Positions 24,193 through 33,594 of a stretch of 64,000 bases of DNA are shown here, piece by piece (the stretch's first letter is position 1; each line of letters starts with the position of its first letter). This stretch comes from Sorangium cellulosum So ce56 (GTDB lineage: Bacteria; Myxococcota_A; Polyangia; Polyangiales; Polyangiaceae), in assembly GCF_000067165.1 (NCBI RefSeq), contig NC_010162.1, positions 3,094,501 to 3,158,500 on the forward strand, in the 5' to 3' direction. The position numbers and the translations under genes are program-made. The notes under the pieces are model-generated. The model saw only the letters and a list, made by a program, of their open reading frames with translations, was not told the origin of the DNA and did no database searches.

Positions 24193-24618
24193 TCAGGGAT
24201 TGTAGCGGCGGCCGCTGCGGTAGCTCGCGATGGCCAGCTCCACCGGGCGGAACAGCGGGGTGGGGAGCGCGTCGAGCGGGTACCAGCCCCAGCCGGCGAT
24301 CTTGTGGGGCTCGCGCTCCTCGGGCTCGCCGTCGAACTCGTCCGCGAGGAGCTGGATGTCCACATAGTGCTTGCCGTAGGCGAGGATGTTGCTGAGGCAC
24401 AGGAAGGAGAGCTTCCTGACGACAAGGCCGCTCTCCTCGCGCACCTCGCGGGCGGCGCAGTCCTCGAACGACTCGCCGAGCTCGAGGTGGCCGCCGCACC
24501 ACGAGTAGCTGCCGTCGCCGTGGCTCCCGCGGCGCCGCGCGAGCAGCACGCGCCCGTCGCGCACCAGCATCACGCCCACGCCCACCAGCGGTCGCTCCGC
24601 GGCGTTCCCTCCGACCAT
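24193..24618 (-). CDS. NUDIX hydrolase
   Basis: A 141-residue NUDIX enzyme hydrolysing a nucleoside diphosphate-linked substrate. The NUDIX box is complete (residues 42-65, GGHLELGESFEDCAAREVRE then ESGL). VGVGVMLVRDGRVLLARRRG and GWGWYPLDALPTPLF resemble MutT/cytosine-triphosphate-type members. ATG at 24618, 6 bases after GGGAGAGG, is preferred; the frame upstream is Arg-rich and not family-like. Divergent from the gene at 24835. Specific substrate not predictable. Confidence 0.88.
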   Translation of the reverse strand: MVGGNAAERPLVGVGVMLVRDGRVLLARRRGSHGDGSYSWCGGHLELGESFEDCAAREVREESGLVVRKLSFLCLSNILAYGKHYVDIQLLADEFDGEPEEREPHKIAGWGWYPLDALPTPLFRPVELAIASYRSGRRYNP

Positions 24619-24796
24619 CGCCTCTCCCAAGGACACCTCCCCGCACGCGACGCCGTCGTGCGTGGAGCGCGCTCTAGCACGGCGCGCAGCGGCGCCGCTC
24701 GGGAGGCGTCGGGTCGACCCGCCGCGCCAGCCGCGCCGCGCACGGAGCCACCCCGCCCACGGAGCCACCCCGCGCACGTGCAAGCGCCGGTCCCGA

Positions 24797-24824
24797 TTGA
24801 CTTTTCAGTGAACACGCGTACCGT
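24797..24824 (+). promoter_or_regulatory. Possible promoter for the gene at 24835
   Basis: TTGACT, 16-bp spacer, TACCGT. A start site ~7 bases downstream would leave almost no 5' leader before ATG 24835. The -10 match is weak. Confidence 0.3.
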
Positions 24825-24834
24825 GCCAGACACG

Positions 24835-25524
24835 ATGGATGCGTCCTTGCCCTGGGAGCTGAACCCCGTCCTCCAGCAGAGCCGGCTCGTCCTCCTGGCG
24901 CAGACGGCGGTCGATGTCCGCAACAAGGCGTTCAGCGAGGCGAACCGCGAGGAGGGTGACACCAGCTGGGGCATCGGCTGCAAGGCGCACGAGCGGTTCG
25001 GTCATTCCCTCTGCAAGCTGGCAGAGAGCGGAAAACACCCCTGGCTGTCCGTCCATCGAGACGGGCTCTATTTCATGCCGCACATCGAGGGCGTCGCCGT
25101 GCGCGTGTACCGCGGTCCAGCCGACAAACCCTCGCAGCGGCACCTCGAGGCCGCGCGCAGCGAGCACGGTCGCCGCTCGGAGTCGCGACAGATGGCCTTC
25201 TCGTTCATGGGGCAGGAAACCGAGCCGGATGGCCCGTGGTTCTGGATGATGGCCGTGGAGACGGACGTCGAGGGGAGGGCGCTCCGTGCCGTGTTCTTCC
25301 AGGCCAACGAGGCCGGCGGGACCCGACACGCATGGGAGGCCCCTGTCGAGAGGGTGTCCGCCGAGCCTGCGCCTGCGCCTGCGCCCGAAGACAAGCCGGC
25401 GCGCCCCGCGCGACCGCGCACGGCACAGGGCCAGCAAGCGAAGGATGCGCTCCTGTCGCGCGACGGACGGCCGCTGCTCCGCGCGCAGACCATGACCCTT
25501 CCGCTCGTGTCACAGCCGAGCTGA
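24835..25524 (+). CDS. Protein of unknown function, 229 residues
   Basis: Not recognised. The N-terminal ~150 residues look like one globular domain (LNPVLQQSRLVLLAQTAVDV, DTSWGIGCKAHERFGHSLCK, HPWLSVHRDGLYFMPHIEGV, RQMAFSFMGQETEPDGPWFW). A Pro/Ala-rich linker (EPAPAPAPEDKPARPARPR) and a short basic tail follow. No signal peptide or membrane segment. ATG at 24835 is the first start in the coding-like region; no ribosome site is visible, in line with a possible leaderless message. It stands alone between a NUDIX gene and a methyltransferase gene. Confidence 0.65.
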   Translation: MDASLPWELNPVLQQSRLVLLAQTAVDVRNKAFSEANREEGDTSWGIGCKAHERFGHSLCKLAESGKHPWLSVHRDGLYFMPHIEGVAVRVYRGPADKPSQRHLEAARSEHGRRSESRQMAFSFMGQETEPDGPWFWMMAVETDVEGRALRAVFFQANEAGGTRHAWEAPVERVSAEPAPAPAPEDKPARPARPRTAQGQQAKDALLSRDGRPLLRAQTMTLPLVSQPS

Positions 25525-25648
25525 CGGCCGGCGAACGAGGCGGATCCGCCGGCAAAGGAGGCTGTCCTATTCTATCGCGGGGCGCAGGTTCGTGCGTTCC
25601 GCGATGAGGCGGTGAGCCCCCGCCGACACACCCGCGCAGGAGCCCGGG

Positions 25649-26539
25649 TCATACCGGCATGCCCATCGTCCGGCGGAGCGCGTCGAACTCCTCGGTGAAG
25701 CGCCCGTTCCGGCCCCGCAGCACGAGCGGCGGCTCGTCATGGCACGACGCCACGGCCTCGGCGCGGCGCAGGGCATAGACAGAGAACAAGGCCGCCTTGC
25801 CCTCCTTGGGCACGACGTCCCGCCACGCCTCGAGCGCGAGCCCGGCCGCCGCCGCCGCCGCCTCGACGCGGGGCCGCTGCCGCGCCGCCGCGCAGGCCAC
25901 GAACGGCGCGCCGGGAGCGAGCAGCCGCGCGGCCGCGACGCAGTAGTCCTCCACGCCGCCGCGGTGCTCGAAGCGGCACGGTCCGCACTGGAGCCGAGCG
26001 GACTCGATGCCGGTGCCGACCGGCAGGTACGGCGGCGTCCCCGTCACGAGCTCCGCGGGCGCGAGCCCGTCGAGCACCGCCGGATCGCGCAGGTCCCCCC
26101 ACCGGACCTCGCCGCGCGCGTCGACGCCGTTCCACGCGACCGAGCGCCGCGCCATCGAGGCGCTCACCTCCTGCGCCTCCACGCCCGCGCAGCGCGCGTC
26201 CGGGAAGCGCCACGCGGTGAACAGGAGCACCGTGCCGATGCCGCAGCCGAGATCGACCGTGCGGCGCGGGGGCGCGTGCGCGACCCGCTCGGCCGCGAAC
26301 CAGGCGGTCACGAGGTCGTCGGCCGACCAGCGGTGCCCGTCGAGCCGCTGCAGGATCCGGAAATCGCCCGAGAGATAGCAGAGGTCCTCGCCCGGGCCGG
26401 GCCAGACCTCCGGGCGATCCGGCGTCGCCGGCCGCGGCCCAGGGGCGACCCACCCGGGCGGCCGGCGCGCAGGGCGCACGACCCCGCCGCGCGGCGCGAG
26501 AGAGGGCTGGACATCAGGGGGAGCGATCATCGACCCCAT
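25649..26539 (-). CDS. SAM-dependent methyltransferase (TrmN6-like)
   Basis: A 296-residue class I methyltransferase resembling tRNA1(Val) adenine-N6 methyltransferases. Motif I is TVDLGCGIGTVLLF. The acidic loop is CAGVEAQEVSASMARRS. The catalytic motif is TGTPPYLPVG, an N/D/T-PPY type used for N6-adenine methylation. RFEHRGGVEDYCVAAARLLA matches the family's conserved C-terminal block. The N-terminal ~45 residues are Pro/Arg-rich and probably disordered. ATG at 26539 is taken; MIAPPDV (26530) is an alternative. The target RNA is inferred. Confidence 0.8.
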   Translation of the reverse strand: MGSMIAPPDVQPSLAPRGGVVRPARRPPGWVAPGPRPATPDRPEVWPGPGEDLCYLSGDFRILQRLDGHRWSADDLVTAWFAAERVAHAPPRRTVDLGCGIGTVLLFTAWRFPDARCAGVEAQEVSASMARRSVAWNGVDARGEVRWGDLRDPAVLDGLAPAELVTGTPPYLPVGTGIESARLQCGPCRFEHRGGVEDYCVAAARLLAPGAPFVACAAARQRPRVEAAAAAAGLALEAWRDVVPKEGKAALFSVYALRRAEAVASCHDEPPLVLRGRNGRFTEEFDALRRTMGMPV

Positions 26540-26601
26540 GTACCACGCCCCCGCGGCGTCAGGGGCGCGCGCAATCCCCCCGAGCGCGCGGCCCCGCGGC
26601 G

Positions 26602-27288
26602 TCAGTGGTTCTTGCAGCTATCCTCGAGCGAGGGATCATCGCAGAAGAGGCACGGGGTGGTCTCGCAATCCAGCGGAGGGCACGACTTGGGGCAGGTCGG
26701 CTCGTTCGGATTGCAGTGGATGATCTGCCAGGTGAGCGAGCTCATGTCGTCCGGGTCGGCCGCGCAACTGCACTTGTTGAAGGCGTGCGATGCAATCATG
26801 GTGATCGTGTGGCACTCCTTCTCCGGCGTCACCCCCTCTGCCGGGATTGGCGTCGTGAGATCCCACGTGAGCTCGAAGGGGCGCTGTCCGCCAGCCATGG
26901 TCCCGGCTGGGAACACTCGCGGGAACGTGACCCTCCGGAACGGGAGCGGGAACGGGGTATCGTCACTGCTGCGCCGCCCATAATCGATGTACAGGACGCC
27001 CTGCAGAGGGGTGCCGTTGTCCTCGGACAGCACCGTCGCGCCGAAATTCTTGAAGCTGTCCTGCTGCTCGACGATGTACACGGGTATGTGCTGGGGAGGG
27101 AAGGCCGCCGTGAGCACCGGCGCGGTCCGCTCGGGGTGCTCGTACGTCGGCGGCTCGAGCACGAGGCAGCCCGTTGTCGAGGCGGCGAGCGCCGCCGCCG
27201 CGAACGAGCGAGCGAGCGCGGCGGAACGACGCGGGCGCGCCGCGAGGACAGGGGCACGGCGAAGGGAAGGGCGAGACGGAGCGATCAT
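26602..27288 (-). CDS. Lipoprotein of unknown function
   Basis: A 228-residue exported lipoprotein. ATG at 27288 gives a basic n-region (MIAPSRPSLRRAPVLAARPR), a hydrophobic stretch and the lipobox STTGC. The mature part (PPTYEHPERTAPVLTAAFPP, IVEQQDSFKNFGATVL, YIDYGRR) looks like a beta-sandwich, and the C-terminus is Cys-rich (CSCAAD, CNPNEPTCPKSCPPLDC, CLFCDD). It resembles other myxobacterial lipoproteins of unknown function. Same strand as the methyltransferase gene, 62 bp upstream. Confidence 0.7.
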   Translation of the reverse strand: MIAPSRPSLRRAPVLAARPRRSAALARSFAAAALAASTTGCLVLEPPTYEHPERTAPVLTAAFPPQHIPVYIVEQQDSFKNFGATVLSEDNGTPLQGVLYIDYGRRSSDDTPFPLPFRRVTFPRVFPAGTMAGGQRPFELTWDLTTPIPAEGVTPEKECHTITMIASHAFNKCSCAADPDDMSSLTWQIIHCNPNEPTCPKSCPPLDCETTPCLFCDDPSLEDSCKNH

Positions 27289-27438
27289 GGTGCGCTGTGC
27301 AGGGGCCGATTGGGGGGTGGGGTCCGTGCTGGGTGCTGGGACTTTACCCACTGGGGCGACGCGCGGTGGATCTAGCTGGAATCCGACCGCCGCCGCGCGG
27401 GCAGGCGCGCCCGCGGCCCCTCCCTTCGCGCCGCGGCG

Positions 27439-28362
27439 TCACTTGCGCGGGCCCGCCGGCGCGCGCTCCAGCGCATAGACGACCTTCACCTGCGTGCCGA
27501 ACGGGACCTCGCCGGACGACACGGGCGTCCCCATGTCCGCGGAGTACCCGCCGGAGGCGAGCGCGGCGCGGGGGGCGTAGACGGGGCCGTGCTCGACCAC
27601 CTCGCTGATCGAGACGACGGGGCCGAGCGAGACGCCCTGGAGCTTGGCGAGCGCCTCGGCGCGAGCCCGCGCGTCCGCGATCGCCTTCTCCCGAGCGCGC
27701 GCCTCGAGCGGGTCGGTCTGGTCGAGGCCGAACGAGACGCCCCAGACGTTGTTCGCGCCGGCGGCCACGGCGGCGTCGAGCACCGCCCCGACCTGATCGA
27801 GCTTGCGGATGACGACCATCACGGTGTTGCTCACCTGATAGACGTGCGTCGGCGGAGGCGGCGCTGCCGGCGCCAGGTCGGCAGGCGGCGGCTTCGGCGC
27901 GGGCGGCTGAGGCGCCTTCGGTCCGCGCCCCGCGGGCGCCGCGGGCGCCGCGGCCGGGGCCGCCGGCGCCGGCGCGACCGCCGGGGCGGGCTGCGCGTGG
28001 CCCATGGCCATCCAGGGCGGCACGTCGGGCTGCCGGACGAGCTGGATGGAGTAGTTGCTGGTCTGGATATCCTTCTCGGCCAGGCCGGCGTTCTTGAGCG
28101 CGGCGAGGATCTCGGTCATGCGCGCCGCGGCGAGCTTCGTCGCCTCGTGCACCGTCGGCGCCATCACCTCGATGCCCATCTGGGCCCGGGCGACGTCAGG
28201 CCTCGCGCTGACGTCGCCGCGGCCGACGACCGTGATGGTGTTGACCTCCGGAGCGGCGGCCACGGGCGGCGTCGCCTGCGCCGCGCACGCGGCGAGCAGC
28301 GGTGTGACCGAAAGCATGAGCCCGGCGAGGTACGCGCGGGACAGGGAGCGCTGGTTCTTCAT
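27439..28362 (-). CDS. SIMPL-domain (DUF541) lipoprotein
   Basis: A 307-residue exported protein with lipobox LLAAC after MKNQRSLSRAYLAGLMLSVT. The SIMPL domain is interrupted. Its first half is NTITVVGRGDVSARPDVARA ... KDIQTSNYSIQLV. A ~60-residue Pro/Ala insert (APAPAAPAAAPAAPAGRGP) then precedes YQVSNTVMVVIRKLDQVGAV, FGLDQTDPLEARAREKAIAD and the closing TQVKVVYAL. SIMPL proteins are periplasmic or outer-membrane oligomers linked in some species to oxidative-stress resistance. Divergent from the pseudokinase gene. Confidence 0.88.
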   Translation of the reverse strand: MKNQRSLSRAYLAGLMLSVTPLLAACAAQATPPVAAAPEVNTITVVGRGDVSARPDVARAQMGIEVMAPTVHEATKLAAARMTEILAALKNAGLAEKDIQTSNYSIQLVRQPDVPPWMAMGHAQPAPAVAPAPAAPAAAPAAPAGRGPKAPQPPAPKPPPADLAPAAPPPPTHVYQVSNTVMVVIRKLDQVGAVLDAAVAAGANNVWGVSFGLDQTDPLEARAREKAIADARARAEALAKLQGVSLGPVVSISEVVEHGPVYAPRAALASGGYSADMGTPVSSGEVPFGTQVKVVYALERAPAGPRK

Positions 28363-28539
28363 GCCCGTGCAACGCGCGCCGCCCAGGCCGGCTTACAGGG
28401 GACGCGCGCTTCGGCGCCCGCGCGCTCGCCGCCGCGAGCAGGCAGACCGACGGGCCGCTTGCCGAGCCGCGCCGGCGACGCCCGAGGCGGCGGCGTTGCT
28501 CCCCCTCGGCAAGTTGTTCCACGCCGCGCCGGGTGCGCT

Positions 28540-30720
28540 ATGGTCGTTCACGTGCTCACAATACCCAGCGATGAAGAGGCCCTCGGAGGTCTGCAGGGTG
28601 CCACGATCGCCAGCGACCTCTCGCCAAGCATCGGCTACCGGATCGTGTCGCGCGCCGGGGCCGGGGCGATGTTCGTCTCGTTCTACGCGGTCCGCACCGC
28701 GCCCGAAGGCGAGACGCCCGTGGTCGTCAAGATCCTCCGGCCGTCGCTCTTCAGGCAGCTGGGTCCGTCAGCGGCCGTCATCGTGAAGAAAGAGGCGGTG
28801 TCCCTCGGCCGCCTCAACGAGCAGGTCCCTCCGACCCCCTTCGTGGTCCGGCTCATCGACACCGGCACGTTCGAGGTCCGCCGCGGCACGAAGGCGCTCA
28901 ACCTCCCCTGGATCACCATCGAGTACGTGCACGGCGGCGTCCAGGGCGTGACGCTCCGGCAGCGGGTGCAGGGGACCATCCAGGCCACGGGCCACGCGTT
29001 CGATCCGGCGCGCGCGACGCGCGCCATCGAGTGCATCACGAGCGGGCTGTCGGCGGTGCACGACGTCGGCGTCGTCCACCGGCAGCTCACGCCGGAGAGC
29101 ATCCTCTGCTGCGGATCCGGCGACGACGAGCTGTTCAAGATCAGCGACTTCGGCATGGCGCGGCCGCGCGGCATCCGCGAGACGATCATGGCCGGCGTCG
29201 TCGGCAACGCCGGGGTCGTGCCGCCGGAGATGCTGTCCGCCGATCCGAGCACGATCGGCCCGTGGACCGACATCTTCAACCTAGCGTCCGTCATCTTCTT
29301 CCTGCTGACGGGCGAGGAGTACATCATCGCGGAGTCGCAGGCGCAGGCGCTCATGGCCGCCATGGCGCGCACGCGCCGGAGCATCGTCGAGACGCGGTGG
29401 CTCCACCCGGCGCTGCGCGGCAACGACCAGGCGTGCAAGTCGATCGACTTCGCGCTCCGCTGGGCGTCCACCGGCGAGGCGCAGGAGCGCCTCCAGGAGG
29501 CGGTGGCCGTGGCCGCGATGCTCTCGCCGTACCTCCGCCCCGCGTCGCCGATCTCCGCGCTGGAGCAGCGGATCGTGGCGAGCGCGGGGGAACCGCGCGT
29601 GCGCGCCGCGGAGGAGGTCGGCCCGATGACCGTCCCGTCCACGCACCTGAAGGCGCCCGTGCAGCTCAAGGGGGAGCTCGGCCAGACGCTGCTGTCGCCG
29701 CGAAACGCCAAGGCCGCCGAGCGCCCGAGCCAGGACCGCCCGCTCGAGGCCGAGATCATCAGCGCGCCCCCGCGCGCCTCGCGGGAGCCCGCGCCGCGCC
29801 TGTCGGCGGTCGTCGAGCGCTGGACGTGGAGCGTGCTCCACCACCCGAGCCTCGATTCGGTCATCCGGAGCGTGGCCTGGGACGGCTACGGCCGGTGCCT
29901 CGCGGCGGGCACGGGGGGGCTGCTCTTCTGGAACGGGACGAGCTGGAGCGAGGCGTCGTCCGGCGGCCTCCCGAGCCCGCAGGGCGTGCGCTTCGTGCAC
30001 CGGATCGGGCCCGGCCGGTGGCTCATCGGCGGCGACGCCTCGACGCTCGCGGTGTACACGACGGGCGGCGTGACGGGCGTCTTCCAGCTGCCGGGAGAGC
30101 CGCAGAGCCACGTCGCGCTGAGCGGCGACCTCGAGGACATGGGCATCCTCGTCTCGACGACGCCGAACGATCCGCGGCCGCTCCTCCACGCGTTCATCGC
30201 CAAGCGCTGGCTGCGGCCGATGCCGGCCGACGGCGTCGCGCTCCTCGCCGCGGTCGCGCGCGTCGAGGACGAGCGGTGGCTGGTCGTCGGCCGGTCGACC
30301 AAGGGCGAGGGGCTGGTCGCGCTCTACGCGCCGCTCGACTGGCACCTGGAGCGCATCCCGGCGCCGCCGGCGCGGGCGTTCGTCGCGTGCGCCGGGCGGC
30401 CCGATCTCGGCGTGGGCATCGCCGTCGGCGCGGAGGGCAGCGTCGTCTGGCGGTACGGGCAGAGCGTCTTCACGGAGATCATCGAGCCGCGGCGCGCCCT
30501 GTCGGCCGCGACGATCGACGCGGAGGGGCGCGCCTGGGCGGGCAGCGCGGGGCGCATCTGGGTGCGGCGCGGCGGCATCCCGCCCATGGCCGGGGTGTGG
30601 GAGTGCGTCTGGGAGAACGACGCCTGGGTCGGCCCGGTGGTGTCGCTGTTCGTCGACGGCGAGGTGGTCGTCGCCATCACCGCGGACGGCGGGATCATCG
30701 AGGGCCGCGTCACCGGCTGA
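28540..30720 (+). CDS. Predicted Ser/Thr pseudokinase with C-terminal beta-propeller-like region
   Basis: A 726-residue cytoplasmic protein. The kinase fold covers residues ~30-330. The ATP-anchoring lysine is kept (VVVKILRP, K64) and so is the metal-binding DFG (D203). The catalytic loop is VHRQLTPES, with Gln182 where active kinases have Asp. Residues ~440-726 contain repeated beta motifs (VIRSVAWDGYGRCLAAGTGG, GPGRWLIGGDASTLAVYTTG, RWLVVGRSTKGEGLVALYAP, AATIDAEGRAWAGSAGRI) typical of a sensor propeller. Likely a nucleotide-binding scaffold or regulator, not a phosphotransferase. Its stop is 19 bp from the stop of the converging SpoIIE-phosphatase gene. ATG 28540 is chosen by the start of coding bias. 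Confidence 0.85.
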   Translation: MVVHVLTIPSDEEALGGLQGATIASDLSPSIGYRIVSRAGAGAMFVSFYAVRTAPEGETPVVVKILRPSLFRQLGPSAAVIVKKEAVSLGRLNEQVPPTPFVVRLIDTGTFEVRRGTKALNLPWITIEYVHGGVQGVTLRQRVQGTIQATGHAFDPARATRAIECITSGLSAVHDVGVVHRQLTPESILCCGSGDDELFKISDFGMARPRGIRETIMAGVVGNAGVVPPEMLSADPSTIGPWTDIFNLASVIFFLLTGEEYIIAESQAQALMAAMARTRRSIVETRWLHPALRGNDQACKSIDFALRWASTGEAQERLQEAVAVAAMLSPYLRPASPISALEQRIVASAGEPRVRAAEEVGPMTVPSTHLKAPVQLKGELGQTLLSPRNAKAAERPSQDRPLEAEIISAPPRASREPAPRLSAVVERWTWSVLHHPSLDSVIRSVAWDGYGRCLAAGTGGLLFWNGTSWSEASSGGLPSPQGVRFVHRIGPGRWLIGGDASTLAVYTTGGVTGVFQLPGEPQSHVALSGDLEDMGILVSTTPNDPRPLLHAFIAKRWLRPMPADGVALLAAVARVEDERWLVVGRSTKGEGLVALYAPLDWHLERIPAPPARAFVACAGRPDLGVGIAVGAEGSVVWRYGQSVFTEIIEPRRALSAATIDAEGRAWAGSAGRIWVRRGGIPPMAGVWECVWENDAWVGPVVSLFVDGEVVVAITADGGIIEGRVTG

Positions 30721-30739
30721 CGAGCCCGGTGAGCCGCCA

Positions 30740-33199
30740 TCACCGCGGCGCGCGGTACCTGCCCACGACGATCGTGATGTCGTCGTCAGGGCTCGGGCAC
30801 CAGCCGTCGACCTCCCGCAGGATCCGATCGCGGATGTCGTCGACAGGCGCGTCCTGGGCGGCTTCGACGGTGGCGCAGAGCCGCGAGAGCCCGAACTGCT
30901 CCCGGTGCGCGTTGCGCGCCTCCGTCACCCCGTCGCTGTAGAGCACGAGCAGGTCGCCGTCCTCGAGGAGGAGCTCGGCGTCCCTGGTCGTCGCGTCGAT
31001 GGACGGCAGGACGCCGACCCACACGCCGGAGCTCGGGATGCACTCGCTCCTCCGCGTCCTCGCGCGGCACACGATGATGTCGTCGTGCGCGCCCGCGAAC
31101 GTCACCCGCCCGCCGCGCTCGTAGCGCAGCAGCAGCAGGGTCGCGTGCTCGTCGCGCTTCAGCCGGTCGCGGATGTTGTCGTAGATCGCCCGGTTGAGCG
31201 CCGAGACGACCTCGCCCGGGCGGGCGCCCGGATCCCTGCGCGTCATGGCCGCGACCATGCTCTGGATCATCAACATGACGAGGCCCGCCACGAGCCCGTG
31301 CCCCGCCACGTCGCCGATCCCCAGCCACCCGCCGTCCCGCGTGGGGAGCACGTCGTAGTAGTCGCCGCCGACCTCCGCGGCCGGCCGCATCATCGCGGAG
31401 AGCTCGAGCCCCTCCACATGCAGGTGCGCCGGGACGAGCGTGGTCTGGATGTGCTTCGCGACCAGGGTCTCCTGGTGGACCCTCTCCTGCTCCAGCCGCT
31501 CGCGTACCTCGACGTGCCGGACGATCTCCCGGTGCATCGACACCGCCTTCATCGCAGAGCCGATCTGGAGGCGCGCCGCGTCGTAGACCATCTCGTTCGC
31601 GCCGCCGTTGACGAGCGCGATGCCGTAGTGCTCCGTCTCGCCGAACGTGAGCGGCATCGCGACGACGCTCCAGCGCTCCGACGAGCTCAGGAAGCCGGGC
31701 GGCGCGAGGCACGAGGCCGCGAAGCTCGCGGGCGGCGGCTCCACCTCGCGGCTGTTCTCCATCAGAAAGAGCGACTGCAGGGTGGCGCGCTGGGGATCGT
31801 CGAAGAGCGATATGGCGACGTGCGTGAGATCCAGCTTCGGCAGCTCCGCCGCGAGCGTGCGCCGGAGGGTGGGCATGCCGAGGCAGGTCGAGAAGAACAT
31901 GCCGGTCCAGCTGAGGTTGACCGACGCGCGCTCCAGGTACAGCCGCTTCTCGCCCTCGGCGCGCACGGAGGCGTGGCTGATGAGGATGCGGCACGTGTGC
32001 CAGAGCCGCTCGAGGCGGTCGTCGGGGGCGCCGCCGGGCGTCCGGCCGATCTTCGCGCGGAGCAGCGTGATCGCGCCCTGGAACTGGTCGAGGGCGACGC
32101 CCTCGCGCGCCGCCGCGTCGAGGAGGTCCTGGAGCGCCGTCACGAAGCTGTCCTCCCGCCCGGCCAGCTCCTCCTCGAGCGCCGACAGCAGCGCTCGGGG
32201 CCAGGCCTCACGCGACGCCGCCGGGACGGTCACGCACCGCGCGAGCGCGCGCTCCAGCGGCTCCCGCTGCGCGGCGAGGGAGAGCGGCTCGCGGCGCGGA
32301 GGCGCCCCGGTCGCGCGCGGGAGGGCAGCGTAGTAGCCGCAGCCGCACGACTCGCGCCGCGTGAGCTCGACGGGGAGGAGGCTGCACTCCGGCACACGCT
32401 CGCCGCGGAGCTGGCGCACGACCGTCTCGACGGCGAGCGCCCCGAGCTCCTTGATCGGATGGCGGACGGTCGTCAACGACGGCCTCGTGACGCGCGAGAC
32501 GGCGACGTCGTCGAACCCGCACACGAGGACGTCGCGAGGGATGTCGATCCCGTGCGCCTTCAGCGTGTCCATCGCGCCGAGGGCCATGTTGTCGTTGCCG
32601 GCGACGACGGCATCGAACTCGACCCTGCGCCCGAGGAGCTCGCGCATCGCGCGGCGGCCGCCGTCGATCAGAAAATCGCCGTACACGAAGAGGCGCTCGT
32701 CATAGGGGAGCGCGCGCGCCTCGAGGGCCCTCCGGTACGCCACGGCGCGCAGCTTCGCCTCCTCGTTGTGGGCCGGCCCGCTGATGTAGGCGACGCGCTT
32801 GCACGCGTGGTCGTCGAGCACGTGCGCGACCGCCGCCTCCCCACCGACCGCGTTGTCGACGATGACGCTCGGGACGCCGTCCAGCGCGAGCCCCACGCTG
32901 CACACGGGCAAGGACGCGAGCGATCGGCAGAACTCGTGCGCTCCCTCGGGGCCGATGTGGTTCGTGAGCGCCGACGACATGATCACCGCCCCGTCGACCG
33001 TCGTCGCGCCGATGAGCGAATAGATCCCGCCCCGGGCGTCCAGCGTGTAGCCCTGGCGGGCGCGCGTCTCGCCGAAGGCCACGATGAGGTTGACGTCGTG
33101 CGCCTCGGCCGCGCGCTCGACCCCGAAGCGCGCCTCGGACTGGTACTCGCCGCAGAGGTAGTCGGTCAGGAGGGCGATCGTGTGGCGCTTCGCCGCCAT
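30740..33199 (-). CDS. LacI-type sensor / GAF-like / SpoIIE phosphatase
   Basis: An 819-residue cytoplasmic PP2C phosphatase predicted to dephosphorylate an anti-anti-sigma (STAS) protein. Residues ~5-285 are a LacI-type ligand-binding fold without its DNA-binding helix (TIALLTDYLCGEYQSEARFG, DGAVIMSSALTNHIGPEGAH, VVAGNDNMALGAMDTLKAHG, VCGFDDVAVSRVTRPSLTTV). A GAF-like region spans ~430-550 and a coiled coil follows. The SpoIIE domain (~600-815) has GGDYYDVLP, GDVAGHGLVAGLVML and LLVLYSDGVTEARNA. No signal peptide, so an intracellular sugar-like ligand would be sensed directly. It is the third gene of an operon with STAS and HATPase genes, 17 bp after the STAS stop. Confidence 0.92.
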   Translation of the reverse strand: MAAKRHTIALLTDYLCGEYQSEARFGVERAAEAHDVNLIVAFGETRARQGYTLDARGGIYSLIGATTVDGAVIMSSALTNHIGPEGAHEFCRSLASLPVCSVGLALDGVPSVIVDNAVGGEAAVAHVLDDHACKRVAYISGPAHNEEAKLRAVAYRRALEARALPYDERLFVYGDFLIDGGRRAMRELLGRRVEFDAVVAGNDNMALGAMDTLKAHGIDIPRDVLVCGFDDVAVSRVTRPSLTTVRHPIKELGALAVETVVRQLRGERVPECSLLPVELTRRESCGCGYYAALPRATGAPPRREPLSLAAQREPLERALARCVTVPAASREAWPRALLSALEEELAGREDSFVTALQDLLDAAAREGVALDQFQGAITLLRAKIGRTPGGAPDDRLERLWHTCRILISHASVRAEGEKRLYLERASVNLSWTGMFFSTCLGMPTLRRTLAAELPKLDLTHVAISLFDDPQRATLQSLFLMENSREVEPPPASFAASCLAPPGFLSSSERWSVVAMPLTFGETEHYGIALVNGGANEMVYDAARLQIGSAMKAVSMHREIVRHVEVRERLEQERVHQETLVAKHIQTTLVPAHLHVEGLELSAMMRPAAEVGGDYYDVLPTRDGGWLGIGDVAGHGLVAGLVMLMIQSMVAAMTRRDPGARPGEVVSALNRAIYDNIRDRLKRDEHATLLLLRYERGGRVTFAGAHDDIIVCRARTRRSECIPSSGVWVGVLPSIDATTRDAELLLEDGDLLVLYSDGVTEARNAHREQFGLSRLCATVEAAQDAPVDDIRDRILREVDGWCPSPDDDITIVVGRYRAPR

Positions 33200-33216
33200 G
33201 ATCTATCGCTCCCCGT

Positions 33217-33594
33217 TCACTTGTCGTGGATGGAGACGAGGCCGGGGGACATGCGCTCCAGGGCCGCCAGGCTCCGCCGCTGCCATCCGAGCCTCGCGTC
33301 CGTGACGAACCGGATCTTGCAGCTGGGGCCCTGGCCGGTGACGCCGGAGATGAAGGCGATGAACGCCTTCAGGCAGCTCGAGTTCAGGAAGTACAGCGCG
33401 CGTATGTCGAACTCGACGGCTGCGAGCGAGAGGCGCCGGACCTCGTGCTGGACCTCCTTGCAATAGGCGCCGAGCGGCGCGGCCGCCGCCATGTCGCCCG
33501 TCCCGGTGAGCTTGATACTCAGGCGATCGCCGAGCAGCGCCGGCTCGATGCCGAAGCTGTCCGTGGTGATGCGATCAACCCTTAGGCTGTCCAT
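33217..33594 (-). CDS. STAS-domain anti-anti-sigma factor
   Basis: A 125-residue STAS protein, the switchable partner in partner-switching. Key strands are RLSIKLTGTGDMAAAAPLGA, LAAVEFDIRALYFLNSSCLK (the SS corresponds to the phosphorylated Ser region) and SCKIRFVTDARLGWQRRSLA. The ATG at 33594 overlaps the end of the HATPase gene by 20 bp, indicating translational coupling. Expected to be phosphorylated by that kinase-like protein and dephosphorylated by the SpoIIE protein encoded next. Confidence 0.85.
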   Translation of the reverse strand: MDSLRVDRITTDSFGIEPALLGDRLSIKLTGTGDMAAAAPLGAYCKEVQHEVRRLSLAAVEFDIRALYFLNSSCLKAFIAFISGVTGQGPSCKIRFVTDARLGWQRRSLAALERMSPGLVSIHDK

